64,000 nucleotides of DNA from Rhodoferax aquaticus (GCF_006974105.1 NZ_CP036282.1:3410001-3474000), one strand, 5' to 3'; counted from the first letter of the stretch, positions 14,817 to 25,072 are shown. The notes: generated by a model not told the origin, from the sequence alone. A program made the numbers and translations.

Positions 14817-15518
14817 ATGCTGCCTACTCCCACTTTAAACGCAACGACGAGCACGCCAGTTTTGTTTTGGTGGTCGATATTTGGCGCGATCCTGCTTGCG
14901 CTGGTTCCTACCCTGTGGCCCCAGCTCGACTTGGCAGCTGCGAGTCTGTTCATGGGCAATCCCCCCCTATTGGATTCAAAAGCATGGTGGTGGATCGAGC
15001 TAATAAATCTGTATTTGCCTGCGTTGTTTCGCGTTTGGTTAGTCCTATGTCTGCTGGCCTGGCTCTATGCGCGCTACAAAAAGGCAACATTGCAATGGCG
15101 CCTCGCTTTGGCATTCGTAGCTGTAGCAGGCACCGTGGGTCCTGGACTGATCGTCAACCTCGGGTTCAAAGACAACTGGCAACGGGCGCGGCCCTACCAG
15201 GTCGAAAATTTTGGTGGAACGCAGCTGTTTACCCGGGCCACCGTTGTCACAGACCAATGCGATAACAACTGCTCTTTTGTCAGTGGTCATGTGGCCTGTG
15301 GCTTTTTCCTAGCGAGCTTGATGCTAGTGCACCGCAGACGCGCAAAGACTTGGCTGGTTGTCGGGGCGCTTGCAGGTGTGGCCACAGGCTTCGCGCGAAT
15401 GTCAGCAGGCGCGCATTGGCTCAGTGACGTGCTTTGGGCTTTCCCCATCACCATGCTGAGCAGTTGGTTAGTCTGGAGAGCCTTGCTGTGGACCCAGCGA
15501 CAATCAAAGCCCGAATGA
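14817..15518 (+). CDS. PAP2-family membrane phosphatase
   Basis: 233 residues with about six hydrophobic membrane segments. The three acid phosphatase motifs are all present: KDNWQRARP, CSFVSGHVA and RMSAGAHWLSDV, providing the catalytic His residues. The family removes phosphate from lipid substrates such as undecaprenyl pyrophosphate, phosphatidylglycerol phosphate or lipid A. The substrate here cannot be told from sequence. It ends 4 bp from the convergent epimerase gene. Confidence 0.88.
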   Translation: MLPTPTLNATTSTPVLFWWSIFGAILLALVPTLWPQLDLAAASLFMGNPPLLDSKAWWWIELINLYLPALFRVWLVLCLLAWLYARYKKATLQWRLALAFVAVAGTVGPGLIVNLGFKDNWQRARPYQVENFGGTQLFTRATVVTDQCDNNCSFVSGHVACGFFLASLMLVHRRRAKTWLVVGALAGVATGFARMSAGAHWLSDVLWAFPITMLSSWLVWRALLWTQRQSKPE

Positions 15519-15522
15519 TGGG

Positions 15523-16458
15523 CTAGGCGCGCTTGCGCTGCACGCGCTCTACAAGACCTTGCGCCACCGTGGGAAACTGCAAGGCAAGCCTCAGCTCCTG
15601 CTTCATGCGGGTATTGCGCATGCGGCGCGACTCGCTCATAAAGCTCAGCAAGGTGACCGGCAACTGCGTCTGCGCCGCTTGACGCGATACGCGCGGTGGG
15701 TGAGGCATTTGGTACAGATCCGCCGCAAGGTCGAAGTAGTCGCCCATCTTGAGTTGGGTATCGTCATTGATGTTGTAGACCCGTTGGGCTGCCCCTCGCC
15801 AAAGTGCCAGCAAGCAAGCGCGCGCCAAATCCTCTGCATGAATATGGTTGGTAAACACATCTTCTTCCGCTTGTAAGACGGGAGTCCCCTTACTGAGCCT
15901 CACTTGCGGCGTTCCGCCAGGTCGGTCTGGCGCATAGATGCCGGGGATGCGCAATATGCTGGCCCGCACACCCGCAGAACGCCCCAGAAACCGGACATGG
16001 CTCTCTGCATCGACGCGTCGCTGCGCGCGCGTAGTATCAGCAGCCACGGCCCGAGTCTCGTCAATCCACGCGCCCTGGCAATCTCCGTAGACTCCACTGG
16101 TAGAGCCGTACACCAGGCTGTGCAGTGCTCCGCGTGACCGCAAAGCTTGTACCAAGGCCTTTGTACGTCGATCACTCCACCCGTCACTCGCAGGTGGTGC
16201 CAAATGCAGCACACGGTGCGCCAGACCTGCCAAGCGCCGCAGGCTCGATGGAGTGTCCAAGTTGCCCATCAGGGGCGTACAGCCTAAAGCACGCAAGTGG
16301 GGCACCCTACTAGCTTGGGAAGTGAGCGCCAGTACCTGCACGCGCTGTGGCATGCGGCTGACTACTCGAGATCCAATGTCACCGCACCCTACGATCAAAA
16401 GCCGTTGGCGGCGAAAACGCGATGGCAGAGCACCCAAGGGGGATTGGTTTGAAGGCAA
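15523..16458 (-). CDS. NAD(P)-dependent epimerase/dehydratase-like protein
   Basis: 311 residues. Extended SDR fold: nucleotide-binding motif LLIVGCGDIGSRV near residue 20, then LVYGSTSGVYG with the catalytic-type Ser/Tyr region. The YxxxK motif is not obvious, as in the YeeZ-like subgroup. Probably a soluble oxidoreductase of unknown substrate. It diverges from the ferredoxin reductase gene 54 bp away. Confidence 0.8.
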   Translation of the reverse strand: MPSNQSPLGALPSRFRRQRLLIVGCGDIGSRVVSRMPQRVQVLALTSQASRVPHLRALGCTPLMGNLDTPSSLRRLAGLAHRVLHLAPPASDGWSDRRTKALVQALRSRGALHSLVYGSTSGVYGDCQGAWIDETRAVAADTTRAQRRVDAESHVRFLGRSAGVRASILRIPGIYAPDRPGGTPQVRLSKGTPVLQAEEDVFTNHIHAEDLARACLLALWRGAAQRVYNINDDTQLKMGDYFDLAADLYQMPHPPRVSRQAAQTQLPVTLLSFMSESRRMRNTRMKQELRLALQFPTVAQGLVERVQRKRA

Positions 16459-16512
16459 AATCGAAGCTCACATGTAGTTTGAACGCAAAGTTGCTCCGAG
16501 GATACCGAAAAG

Positions 16513-17565
16513 ATGAATGTTGTTGACGCCGCACCGAAACTGTTCCAAGTTTCCGTACAACCCAGTGGGCGAGAGTTTGAAGCCAAAGAAGACGAAACGC
16601 TGCTGCAAGCGGGCATTCGACAAGGCATTGCACTTCCTTATGGTTGCAAAGACGGCGCTTGCGGCACCTGCAAATGCAAAAAGCTCTCGGGGACGGTGGT
16701 GCATGGCACCCACCAAGAAAAAGCGCTGAGTCAGGCTGAAGAAGCACAAGGCTATGTACTGACCTGCTGCGCACATCCGCAGTCAGATGTGGTCCTGGAG
16801 TCCCGACAGGTCACAGAAATTGGGGCCTATCCGATCAAGAAGTTTCCGACAAGGGTCAACACGCTCACCCCAGTGTCTGATGACGTGATGGTGTTGCAAC
16901 TACAGATGCCCGCAAACGACACTTTTGCCTACCATGCGGGCCAATACATTGAAATCTTGCTCCGAGATGGAGCGCGGCGGAGCTACTCCATGGCAAACGC
17001 ACCGCACACAGGACCTGGGGTGGAGTTGCACATTCGACATATGCCAGGTGGCAAATTCACCGACCACGTGTTTGGAGCCATGAAGGCCAAAGAAATACTC
17101 CGTGCTGAGGGCCCCTATGGCTCGTTCTTCTTGCGTGAAGACTCCGACAAGCCCATTATTTTGCTGGGCTCAGGGACTGGTTTTGCCCCGCTCAAGGCGT
17201 TAATGGAGCATATGGCACACACGAAAATTGAACGGCCTACCACCTTGTATTGGGGAGGGCGCAGGCCCAGTGACCTGTACATGGACAGCTGGGTACAAGA
17301 GTTTGTCAAGACAACTCCACATATGCGCTACGTGCCCGTGGTCTCCGACGCGCAGCCAAGTGACCAGTGGGCCGGACGCACGGGCTTCGTACATCTGGCG
17401 GTACTTAAGGACTACCCAGATCTTTCTAAACACCAAGTCTATGCCTGTGGAGCCCCCATCATGGTGGACTCCGCAAGAGCCGACTTTTGCGCCAGCGCCA
17501 AGCTCCCTGACCATGAGTTTTTTGCCGACTCATTTACGTCAGAAGCGGACAAAGCACACGCCTAA
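16513..17565 (+). CDS. 2Fe-2S ferredoxin / FAD-NAD(P)H reductase fusion
   Basis: 350 residues. N-terminal plant-type ferredoxin domain with cluster cysteines in YGCKDGACGTCKCKK and LTCCAHP. Then an FNR-type FAD domain (RSYSMANAP) and an NAD(P) domain (LLGSGTGFAPLKALMEHM, CGAPIMVDSAR). This is the layout of CDP-6-deoxy-L-threo-D-glycero-4-hexulose-3-dehydrase reductase (AscD/RfbI) and of oxygenase reductases. In comamonads such a gene is commonly annotated as CDP-6-deoxy-delta-3,4-glucoseen reductase, but the real electron acceptor is unknown and no oxygenase lies nearby. Confidence 0.88.
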   Translation: MNVVDAAPKLFQVSVQPSGREFEAKEDETLLQAGIRQGIALPYGCKDGACGTCKCKKLSGTVVHGTHQEKALSQAEEAQGYVLTCCAHPQSDVVLESRQVTEIGAYPIKKFPTRVNTLTPVSDDVMVLQLQMPANDTFAYHAGQYIEILLRDGARRSYSMANAPHTGPGVELHIRHMPGGKFTDHVFGAMKAKEILRAEGPYGSFFLREDSDKPIILLGSGTGFAPLKALMEHMAHTKIERPTTLYWGGRRPSDLYMDSWVQEFVKTTPHMRYVPVVSDAQPSDQWAGRTGFVHLAVLKDYPDLSKHQVYACGAPIMVDSARADFCASAKLPDHEFFADSFTSEADKAHA

Positions 17566-17585
17566 CCCAAAAGTTTTGTGACGGC

Positions 17586-18458
17586 CTAGGAAGTTGCAGG
17601 GTCTTTGGCTGAGGGTGCCCCACCCATTTCACTGAACACCACGGCACCAACCACCATAGCAGCCCCAATAGCGGCCGGTTGAGACAGCGTCTCAGCCAAC
17701 CATACCCAAGCGAAAAGGGCCGCAAACACAGGCTCCAAGGCATAGACCAAGGCCGCTTTGTCTGCAGAGACCTTGCGCTGCGCCCACGCTTGCAAAAACA
17801 GCATGCCAGCCGTCGCCACGATACCCAGATAGGCCAGGCTGTAAACCACGGAGGTGTCAATGCGTGAGGGGAGCGTGTCTAACTTGTCGGTCCCCACAGA
17901 ACTCAAGACCAACCAGACCAATCCCAAAGAGGCCATCCAGACAATCTGAGCGGAGGCCAAATGAATAGGTTGGTGCTGTTCAGCGCGTTGCGACAACAAA
18001 ACCACGTAGAGTGCATAGGCGAAAGCACTCAAGACGGTCAAGACGTCCGCCATCAGATTGGCGCCGCCCTCCCAGGACATCAAGCCAATTCCGGCACATG
18101 CCACAGCGGCGGCGGCCAGTACCCTCAGGCGGAGTTTCGTGCCGAACACAATGCCTAAAAACGGCACCATCAATACGTTAAGACTGGTCAGGAAAGCGCT
18201 GCGATTCGAGGAAATGGTTTCTAGCCCCCACGCCTGTAACACGTAGGAAACTAACACCAAGGCCCCTAGAATCGCCCCATCGAACCAAGTGCGGCGCGGA
18301 ATCCGCACAACAAAAGGCAACATGCACACTGCGGCCAAGACGAACCGCAGGGCCGTAACCTCAAGGCCAGATAGCTGTACCGTGGCGATCTTCAGTACCG
18401 GAAATGTGCCACCCCAAACTAGGGTGACACAGACTAGCGCCAATACATGAACACTCAC
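17586..18458 (-). CDS. EamA/DMT-family transporter
   Basis: 290 residues with ten hydrophobic segments in two EamA repeats (first LVCVTLVWGGTFPVLKIATV; second from about residue 150, ending ALEPVFAALFAWVWLAETLS). This is the usual architecture of inner-membrane metabolite exporters of the drug/metabolite transporter superfamily. The substrate is unknown. Convergent with the ferredoxin reductase gene. Confidence 0.88.
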   Translation of the reverse strand: MSVHVLALVCVTLVWGGTFPVLKIATVQLSGLEVTALRFVLAAVCMLPFVVRIPRRTWFDGAILGALVLVSYVLQAWGLETISSNRSAFLTSLNVLMVPFLGIVFGTKLRLRVLAAAAVACAGIGLMSWEGGANLMADVLTVLSAFAYALYVVLLSQRAEQHQPIHLASAQIVWMASLGLVWLVLSSVGTDKLDTLPSRIDTSVVYSLAYLGIVATAGMLFLQAWAQRKVSADKAALVYALEPVFAALFAWVWLAETLSQPAAIGAAMVVGAVVFSEMGGAPSAKDPATS

Positions 18459-18501
18459 CAGCGCTCCACCCTAGCTCTGTTCAACAAAAAAGAGTGTTGC
18501 G

Positions 18502-19221
18502 TCATTCACCCAAGTAGGCAGCTCGCACCTTAGGATCGTTGAGCATGTCTTGACCAGCGCCCGTCATCGTGACAATACCTGACTCCATCACATACCCACG
18601 ATTGGCAATGGCCAAGGCGCGGCTGGCGTTTTGTTCGACCAACAAAATGGTCACGCCTTGTGCATAGACGTCGCGAACCACTTCAAAAATCTTATCCACC
18701 ATGATGGGTGACAGGCCCATAGAGGGCTCATCCAGCAACAAGACCTTGGGGCGGCTCATTAAGGCACGGCCCATGGCCAGCATCTGTTGCTCGCCACCAG
18801 ACATGGTGCCTGCTAACTGGTCGCGGCGCTCCCGCAGACGGGGAAAAATCGTGAATATGCGTTCGATATCTGACAGGATCCCGGCTTTGTCGGTGCGAAT
18901 ATAAGCACCCATTTGCAGGTTTTCCAAAATCGTCATGCGCGTAAACACACCACGCCCTTCTGGAACCATGGCCAAGCCTTGTTTGACCAAGTCCCATGGG
19001 CCTTGACCACGGATGCTCTTGCCGAGGTACTCGATGTCTCCGGCTGCAATGGGTAAGGTCCCTGTAATGGCCTTCATGGTCGTGGTCTTGCCAGCGCCGT
19101 TGGAACCAATCAAGGACACCAACTCACCTTCACGCACCTCAAAATCTACGCCTTTAACCGCTTGGATTCCACCGTAGGAAACCTTCAGACCGGTTACTTT
19201 GAGCAAAGTCTTCTGTGTCAT
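18502..19221 (-). CDS. livF: Branched-chain amino acid ABC transporter ATPase LivF
   Basis: 239 residues, the family length. Walker A GSNGAGKTT, signature MSGGEQQMLAMGRAL, Walker B VLLLDEPSMGL, and the LivF-typical IFEVVRDVYAQGVTILLVEQN. Couples ATP hydrolysis to uptake through LivH/LivM. Last gene of livHMGF, 8 bp after livG. Confidence 0.95.
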   Translation of the reverse strand: MTQKTLLKVTGLKVSYGGIQAVKGVDFEVREGELVSLIGSNGAGKTTTMKAITGTLPIAAGDIEYLGKSIRGQGPWDLVKQGLAMVPEGRGVFTRMTILENLQMGAYIRTDKAGILSDIERIFTIFPRLRERRDQLAGTMSGGEQQMLAMGRALMSRPKVLLLDEPSMGLSPIMVDKIFEVVRDVYAQGVTILLVEQNASRALAIANRGYVMESGIVTMTGAGQDMLNDPKVRAAYLGE

Positions 19222-19229
19222 TTTTATCC

Positions 19230-20000
19230 TTAGTGGCCGCTCGTGCCCAAATATGCTTCAATCACTTTTGCATTCTTCTGCACATCGGCAGGCGTGCCTT
19301 CCGCAATTTGCTTGCCGTAGTCCAACACAGTCACGCGGTCACACAGGCCCATGACTAGCTTAACGTCATGTTCAATCAACAAAATCGTGCGGTTGTCTTT
19401 GCGAATGCGGTCAATCAGTTCACGCAACATGACTTTTTCGGTCGCGTTCATGCCTGCCGCCGGTTCATCCAGTGCGATCAACTGTGGGTCTGTCGCAAGT
19501 GCGCGGGCGATTTCTAAACGGCGTTGGTCTCCGTAACTCAGCGTGCGGGCCTTGTACGGCGCCAGCTTGCCAATCCCCACATAGTCCAGCAGTTCTTGCG
19601 CACGTTTCGCAATGGCAGCTTCTTCAGCCTTGAAGCTAGGGGTGCGAAACATAGCACCCAAGAGACCCGAATGGGTTCTGATATGGCGGCCTACCATCAC
19701 ATTTTCTAGCGCCGTCATTTCTGCAAACAAGCGGATGTTTTGGAAGGTACGCGCAATTCCGGCCTTGGCTACGGCATGCACCGCCGTAGGTTGGTACGGC
19801 TTACCCGCCAACTCAAAACTGCCACTGTCAGGTGTATACAAGCCGGTCAGCACGTTAAAAAACGTGGTTTTGCCAGCTCCGTTGGGGCCGATGAGACCAT
19901 AGACCTGTCCGCGCTTGATTTGAATGCCTACATCGCTGAGAGCTTGCAAACCGCCGAATCGCTTGGAGACGCCTGAGACGTTAAGTACTGTATCTGTCAT
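19230..20000 (-). CDS. livG: Branched-chain amino acid ABC transporter ATPase LivG
   Basis: 256 residues. Walker A GPNGAGKTT, signature LSYGDQRRLEIARAL, Walker B LIALDEPAAGMN, plus the LivG insert after the Q-loop (NVMVGRHIRTHSGLLGAMFR). Pairs with LivF under the LivH/LivM permeases. 24 bp from livM. Confidence 0.95.
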   Translation of the reverse strand: MTDTVLNVSGVSKRFGGLQALSDVGIQIKRGQVYGLIGPNGAGKTTFFNVLTGLYTPDSGSFELAGKPYQPTAVHAVAKAGIARTFQNIRLFAEMTALENVMVGRHIRTHSGLLGAMFRTPSFKAEEAAIAKRAQELLDYVGIGKLAPYKARTLSYGDQRRLEIARALATDPQLIALDEPAAGMNATEKVMLRELIDRIRKDNRTILLIEHDVKLVMGLCDRVTVLDYGKQIAEGTPADVQKNAKVIEAYLGTSGH

Positions 20001-20024
20001 GTTGATTCCGTTGTGTCTGCGGGC

Positions 20025-21107
20025 TTAGGCTCTATTGTTCTGCAAAGATTTGCCATGCTCTGGTGAAGGCCACAAGCCGCGAGGACGTGTCAACATGACC
20101 GCGATCATGGCCAATGCAATCAACAGTTGACGCAAGATGGATGCGTCCAAGCGTCCACCCGTGAGTGCTTGCAATGGGCCAGCCACATAACGCAAGACCT
20201 CAGGCAAAGCCGACAAGAGCACGGCGCCCAAAATCACGCCGGGCAAATGTCCTACGCCACCCAGCACCACCATGGCCACAATCATGACCGACTCCATCAA
20301 GCTGAAGGACTCAGGAGAGATAAAGCCTTGGAAGGAGCCAAACATGGCACCCGACACGCCACCAAAAGTTGCCCCCATGCCGAAAGCCATGAGCTTCAAG
20401 TTGCGGGTATTGATACCCATCGCCTTGGCAGCGATTTCGTCTTCACGAATCGCCATCCAAGCGCGTCCTACACGCGATAACTCCAGGCGGTGGCAAATGA
20501 TCACACTGATGACCACCAGTGACAAGAACAAGTAGTAGTACATGGAGACTGACTCCACACGGAAACCAAAGAACTCGTGAGGTTTGCCAAGGCTATAACC
20601 AAAAAAGGTCAACGGGTCAATTTGGCTAATGCCTTTGGGGCCGTTGGTGATGTTGACGGGGTGGTCCAAGTTGTTCAAGAACACACGGATGATTTCACCG
20701 AATCCCAAGGTCACGATGGCCAAGTAGTCACCACGCAAACGCAAGGTAGGTGCACCCAACAAAATCCCCAAGATACCTGCCAAACCGGCGGCGGCAGGTA
20801 TGGTGACCCAAAGTGGGGTATGCAACCCGTTCGGGAACATGGCAGCGATGGCTGGGAAGTAGTCGGTCAGATGCGGCGAGTTCAGTAACCCGAACATATA
20901 CGCCCCGATCGCGAAAAACGCGACGTAGCCCAAGTCCAGCAAGCCAGCGTAGCCCACCACAATGTTCAGCCCCAAGGCCAACAACACAAACAGCAAGGCC
21001 ATATCCGCGATACGAACCCATGCGTTACCGAAGTTTTGCAACAACAGCGGCAACAGCAGCAGCGCAATGGCAGCAACCAAGGACGTTAAAAGTTTTTGAT
21101 TTTTCAT
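20025..21107 (-). CDS. livM: Branched-chain amino acid ABC permease LivM
   Basis: 360 residues with about ten membrane segments. Typical LivM landmarks are ALGLNIVVGYAGLLDLGYVAF, then RLRGDYLAIVTLGFGEIIR and the coupling-helix region WMAIREDEIAAKAMGIN. Inner-membrane half of the uptake channel. Lies 15 bp after livH. Confidence 0.95.
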   Translation of the reverse strand: MKNQKLLTSLVAAIALLLLPLLLQNFGNAWVRIADMALLFVLLALGLNIVVGYAGLLDLGYVAFFAIGAYMFGLLNSPHLTDYFPAIAAMFPNGLHTPLWVTIPAAAGLAGILGILLGAPTLRLRGDYLAIVTLGFGEIIRVFLNNLDHPVNITNGPKGISQIDPLTFFGYSLGKPHEFFGFRVESVSMYYYLFLSLVVISVIICHRLELSRVGRAWMAIREDEIAAKAMGINTRNLKLMAFGMGATFGGVSGAMFGSFQGFISPESFSLMESVMIVAMVVLGGVGHLPGVILGAVLLSALPEVLRYVAGPLQALTGGRLDASILRQLLIALAMIAVMLTRPRGLWPSPEHGKSLQNNRA

Positions 21108-21122
21108 AGTGGACGTATCTCG

Positions 21123-22052
21123 TTAAGCGCGGTCGGCAACGCGTTCGCCCAGCAAACCTGAAGGACGCAGCGTCAAGACGATGATCAAAACAATAAAGGC
21201 AAAGATGTCGGAGTAGTGGCTGCCCAAGACTCCGCCAGTCAATGCTCCGATGTAGCCTGCGCCAATCGACTCAATTAAACCTAGCAAAATGGCGCCGACT
21301 ACGGCGCCTGCCAAGTTACCGATACCACCAAAAACTGCAGCAGTAAAGGCCTTCAGGCCAGGCAAGAAGCCCATTGCGTGTTGGGCGGTGCCGTAGTTAG
21401 AGGCATACATCACGCCAGCAATGGCGGCTAACACTGCGCCAATAATGAAAGTGGCTGAGATCACCATATCAGGCTTCACGCCCATCAGGCCCGCCACCCG
21501 TGGGTTTTCGGCCGTTGCGCGCATGGCGCGCCCGAGCTTGGTGTAATTCACCAGCCACATCAGCACAGCCAAAGACACTGCGGTGAAGCCCAAGATCATG
21601 ACTTGCGTGGGCGTAATCACCGCACCTGCAATGTCAATCGGTGTTGAAGGCAGCAGCGTGGGGTAAGACTTGTAGTTGGGCTTCCAGATGATCATTGCCA
21701 GGGTTTGCAGCAAGATCGACATACCAATTGCGGTAATGAGAGGAGCTAACTTAGGGCTGTTTCGCAAGGGCCGATACGCCACTTTTTCGATCACAAAATT
21801 GAGGGTTGCTGCAACCACACAAGAAATGAGAAGGGCAATGAGGAGAATGATGAAACCAGGTGTTCCTGGCATGGACTCTTGCATGAGCCCAATGATGGTC
21901 CAGCTGGTGAGAGCACCAACCATCATGACCTCGCCGTGGGCGAAGTTGATCAAGTTAATGATGCCGTACACCATGGTGTAGCCCAAGGCAATCAACGCAT
22001 ACATGCTACCCAACACCAGACCATTAATGACCTGTTGTAAAAAAATTTCCAT
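21123..22052 (-). CDS. livH: Branched-chain amino acid ABC permease LivH
   Basis: 309 residues, membrane permease opening with the LivH signature QQVINGLVLGSMYALIALGY and containing GRAMRATAENPRVAGLMGV, the ATPase coupling loop. First gene of livHMGF. No periplasmic binding protein (LivJ/K) gene is found in the window, so it must lie elsewhere. The 254 bp upstream (22053-22306) contain possible stem-loops such as CTGCCAGC...GCTGGCAG near 22147-22182 but no gene. Confidence 0.95.
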   Translation of the reverse strand: MEIFLQQVINGLVLGSMYALIALGYTMVYGIINLINFAHGEVMMVGALTSWTIIGLMQESMPGTPGFIILLIALLISCVVAATLNFVIEKVAYRPLRNSPKLAPLITAIGMSILLQTLAMIIWKPNYKSYPTLLPSTPIDIAGAVITPTQVMILGFTAVSLAVLMWLVNYTKLGRAMRATAENPRVAGLMGVKPDMVISATFIIGAVLAAIAGVMYASNYGTAQHAMGFLPGLKAFTAAVFGGIGNLAGAVVGAILLGLIESIGAGYIGALTGGVLGSHYSDIFAFIVLIIVLTLRPSGLLGERVADRA

Positions 22053-22306
22053 ACACTTCTCCGATTTGTGGCCGGTGCGTCAGTCAGACTTTTTGCCGAC
22101 TGGTTTTGCAGCCTTGTGAGCACTAACGAGTCTTTAGCAAGTAACCTGCCAGCATGGCGCCCTGGGCGGTGCCGCTGGCAGTTTCGTGGGGGGGATTGTA
22201 GCGAAGGGGGGGGGCTTTGACGCTGACGACTCAGGTGGGTTTACCCTTAGCGAGCGACTTCATCAGATCAAGGCCACTTCTATTAGTTGTCCTAATATGC
22301 GTGGGT

Positions 22307-24967
22307 TCACACGCTCCCCAAAGCGTCACGTGCAACTTGTGCGATGTGCGCCGCGTTGACACCAAAAAACTCGCGCAAGGCTGACCGCGTATCACTGCGA
22401 CCAAAGCCATCCGTGCCTAGCGTTGTGAAGCTACGGCCTTGCGGCACATAGGCCCGCACACTGTCGGGCACGGCACGTACATAGTCAGTGGCCGCAATGA
22501 TGGGGCCTAGCGTGGCTTGGAGCTGCTGAGCGACAAAAGGCAAAGCGGTGCCAGATCCATGCGACTGCAGACCCTGCGTGTTGGCCAAGCCGTCACGCGC
22601 TAACTCGCTCCAACTGGTTACGCTGAGAACATCGACGTCAATACCTTCTTGGGCTAATAGCTCAGCCGCCTGAATCACCTCGGTCAAGATAGCACCAGAA
22701 CCCATCAAGGTTACGTTTTGAAACGATTTAGCCACTTGCCGCCCGTCTGTATTGCGTGGATAGCTACCGAATTTGTAGCACCCACGCATCACATCACTGT
22801 GCACGCTGGTTGGCAAATCCGGCTGGGCGTAGTTCTCGTTCATCATGGTGACGTAATAGAACACGTCACGCTGGTCCACCAACATTTCGCGCATCCCATG
22901 GTCGATGATCACGGCTAACTCACCTGCGAATGCCGGGTCATAGGCCTTGCAATTGGGAATGGTGGCCGCCACCAAATGGCTGGTGCCATCTTGGTGCTGC
23001 AAGCCCTCGCCGCCCAAGGTGGTGCGCCCTGATGTGGCCCCCAACAAGAAACCGCGCGCACGTTGATCAGCCGCAGCCCAAATGGCATCGCCCACACGTT
23101 GAAAGCCAAACATAGAGTAGTAGATGTAAAACGGCAGCATGGCCAGCCCATGCACGCTGTAGCTGGTGGCCGCAGCTGTCCAACTGGCGATCGCACCGGC
23201 CTCCGAAATACCCTCCTCCAATATCTGCCCATCCAAGGCTTCGCGGTAGCTGAGGACCGAGCCAATGTCTTCAGGCGCGTAGCGTTGGCCCACGCTGGAA
23301 TAGATGCCTACTTGCTTAAACAAGTTAGCCATGCCGAAGGTGCGCGCCTCGTCGGCCACGATGGGCACAATGCGCGGCCCCAGGGCCTGGTCTTTGAGCA
23401 AGTTGCCCAGCATGCGCACAAAGGCCATGGTGGTGCTCATTTCTTTGCCATCTGCCGCGAGTGCAAACTGCGCGTAGCTGCTGATCGAAGGCACAGGAAT
23501 CTGCGCGCACTCGGTGTGGCGTTTGGGCAGGTAGCCGCCCAGTTGCGTACGCTTGGCATGCAGGTACTGCATTTCCACGCTGTCAGCCGCAGGCTTGTAA
23601 AACTCCAAGTTGGTGACTTGCTCGTCGGTCATGGGCAAGTTAAAGCGGTTGCGAAACTCGATCAGATCAGTCTCGTCAAACTTCTTTTGGCTGTGCGTGG
23701 TCATCTTGCCCTGCCCCGCACTGCCCATGCCATAACCCTTTTTGGTGTGCGCCAAGATCACCGTGGGTTGGCCTGTGTGCTTGGCTGCAGCCGCGTAGGC
23801 CGCGTGGATTTTCACGATGTCATGCCCACCGCGTTTGAGACGGTCAATCTGCTCATCCGTCATGCCCTGCGCCAAGCGCGCCAACTCTTCGTTTTGACCG
23901 AAGAAGGTGTCGCGGTTAAAGCGCCCGTCCTTCGCCGCAAAGGTCTGCATTTGGCCGTCCACCGTGTTGGCGAACGCGCGGGTCAAAGCGCCTGTGGTGT
24001 CACGCGCAAACAAACCGTCCCAGTCGCTGCCCCACACCAGTTTGATCACGTTCCAGCCTGCGCCCGCAAACAGTTTTTCCAGCTCGTCGATGATGCGGCC
24101 GTTGCCGCGCACAGGGCCGTCCAAACGCTGCAAATTGCAGTTCACCACCCACACCAAGTTGTCCAAGCCTTCACGCGCGGCCAAGGTGAGCGCGCTCATG
24201 CTTTCAGGTTCGTCCATTTCGCCGTCCCCAAACACGCCCCATACCTTGCGCCCTGCGCAGTTCAGCAACTGGCGATGCGTGAGGTAGCGCATAAAGCGTG
24301 CGTGGTAGATGGAACTGATAGGCCCTATGCCCATGGAGCCCGTGGGGAACTGCCAAAAATCAGGCATGAGGTAAGGGTGCGGATAGCTACACAGCCCACG
24401 CGCGCCCTCACCCGTAAGGGCCGCTGGCGCGGTGAGCTCTTGCCGGTAGTGCGCCAAGTCGTCCGCGGTGAGCCGCCCCTCTAGATAAGCCCGCGCGTAC
24501 ACGCCGGGTGCGCTGTGGGGCTGGAAGAACACCAAGTCGCCCAAGCTGCCAGAGCCATCCGTTTGTTGCGAGCGTGCTTGAAAGAAGTGGTTGTAGCCCG
24601 TCTCAAACAGATCTGCGGCGCTGGCGTAGCTGGCCACATGCCCGCCCAACTCGCCGTAGGCTTGGTTGGCGCGCACCACCATGGCCAGCGCATTCCAGCG
24701 CATGAGGGACGCCAAGCGCTCCTCCACGGCCAAGTCGCCCGGAAACACCGGCTGCTCATCCACGCCAATGGTGTTGATGTACGGCGTGGCTAACTCTGGC
24801 TGCCAGCCCACACGCTGTGTACGGGCCTGGCGCGCCAAGGCGTTCAGGACGAACTGCGCCCGTTGTGGCCCCTGTGCCTGCAGCAAGGCCGCAAATGCGT
24901 CTTGCCACTCAGCAGTTTCTTGGGGGTCGGAGTCGGGCGTGTCAGAGAAGTGTTTGGAGGTGTTCAT
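22307..24967 (-). CDS. Homodimeric 2-oxoacid dehydrogenase E1 (AceE/MdeB type)
   Basis: 886 residues, the length of the homodimeric E1 enzymes. The thiamine diphosphate motif is GDGEMDEPESMSAL with NCNLQRLDGPVRGN; pyrimidine-domain and C-terminal domains are complete. It decarboxylates a 2-oxoacid and passes the acyl group to an E2. No E2/E3 genes follow, unlike the usual aceEF operon, and the gene diverges from an Lrp-type regulator. In Pseudomonas putida this arrangement is mdeB (2-oxobutyrate-preferring E1) next to mdeR. With a methionine gamma-lyase at 53.6 kb, a MdeB role is more likely than housekeeping AceE; this is inference. Confidence 0.88.
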   Translation of the reverse strand: MNTSKHFSDTPDSDPQETAEWQDAFAALLQAQGPQRAQFVLNALARQARTQRVGWQPELATPYINTIGVDEQPVFPGDLAVEERLASLMRWNALAMVVRANQAYGELGGHVASYASAADLFETGYNHFFQARSQQTDGSGSLGDLVFFQPHSAPGVYARAYLEGRLTADDLAHYRQELTAPAALTGEGARGLCSYPHPYLMPDFWQFPTGSMGIGPISSIYHARFMRYLTHRQLLNCAGRKVWGVFGDGEMDEPESMSALTLAAREGLDNLVWVVNCNLQRLDGPVRGNGRIIDELEKLFAGAGWNVIKLVWGSDWDGLFARDTTGALTRAFANTVDGQMQTFAAKDGRFNRDTFFGQNEELARLAQGMTDEQIDRLKRGGHDIVKIHAAYAAAAKHTGQPTVILAHTKKGYGMGSAGQGKMTTHSQKKFDETDLIEFRNRFNLPMTDEQVTNLEFYKPAADSVEMQYLHAKRTQLGGYLPKRHTECAQIPVPSISSYAQFALAADGKEMSTTMAFVRMLGNLLKDQALGPRIVPIVADEARTFGMANLFKQVGIYSSVGQRYAPEDIGSVLSYREALDGQILEEGISEAGAIASWTAAATSYSVHGLAMLPFYIYYSMFGFQRVGDAIWAAADQRARGFLLGATSGRTTLGGEGLQHQDGTSHLVAATIPNCKAYDPAFAGELAVIIDHGMREMLVDQRDVFYYVTMMNENYAQPDLPTSVHSDVMRGCYKFGSYPRNTDGRQVAKSFQNVTLMGSGAILTEVIQAAELLAQEGIDVDVLSVTSWSELARDGLANTQGLQSHGSGTALPFVAQQLQATLGPIIAATDYVRAVPDSVRAYVPQGRSFTTLGTDGFGRSDTRSALREFFGVNAAHIAQVARDALGSV

Positions 24968-25072
24968 GGTTTGCGACTATACAAACAGCCCCACGAAATG
25001 TGCTGCCAATGCTCACCTGTGCACCGGCGGTTTCAAGCATAAAATTTTTCAACCATAGGAATTCACAGCCAA

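Noticed and set aside
23063..24484. 473-codon frame opposite the E1 gene
   Set aside because: Antisense shadow of a conserved enzyme; contents are low in recognisable motifs.
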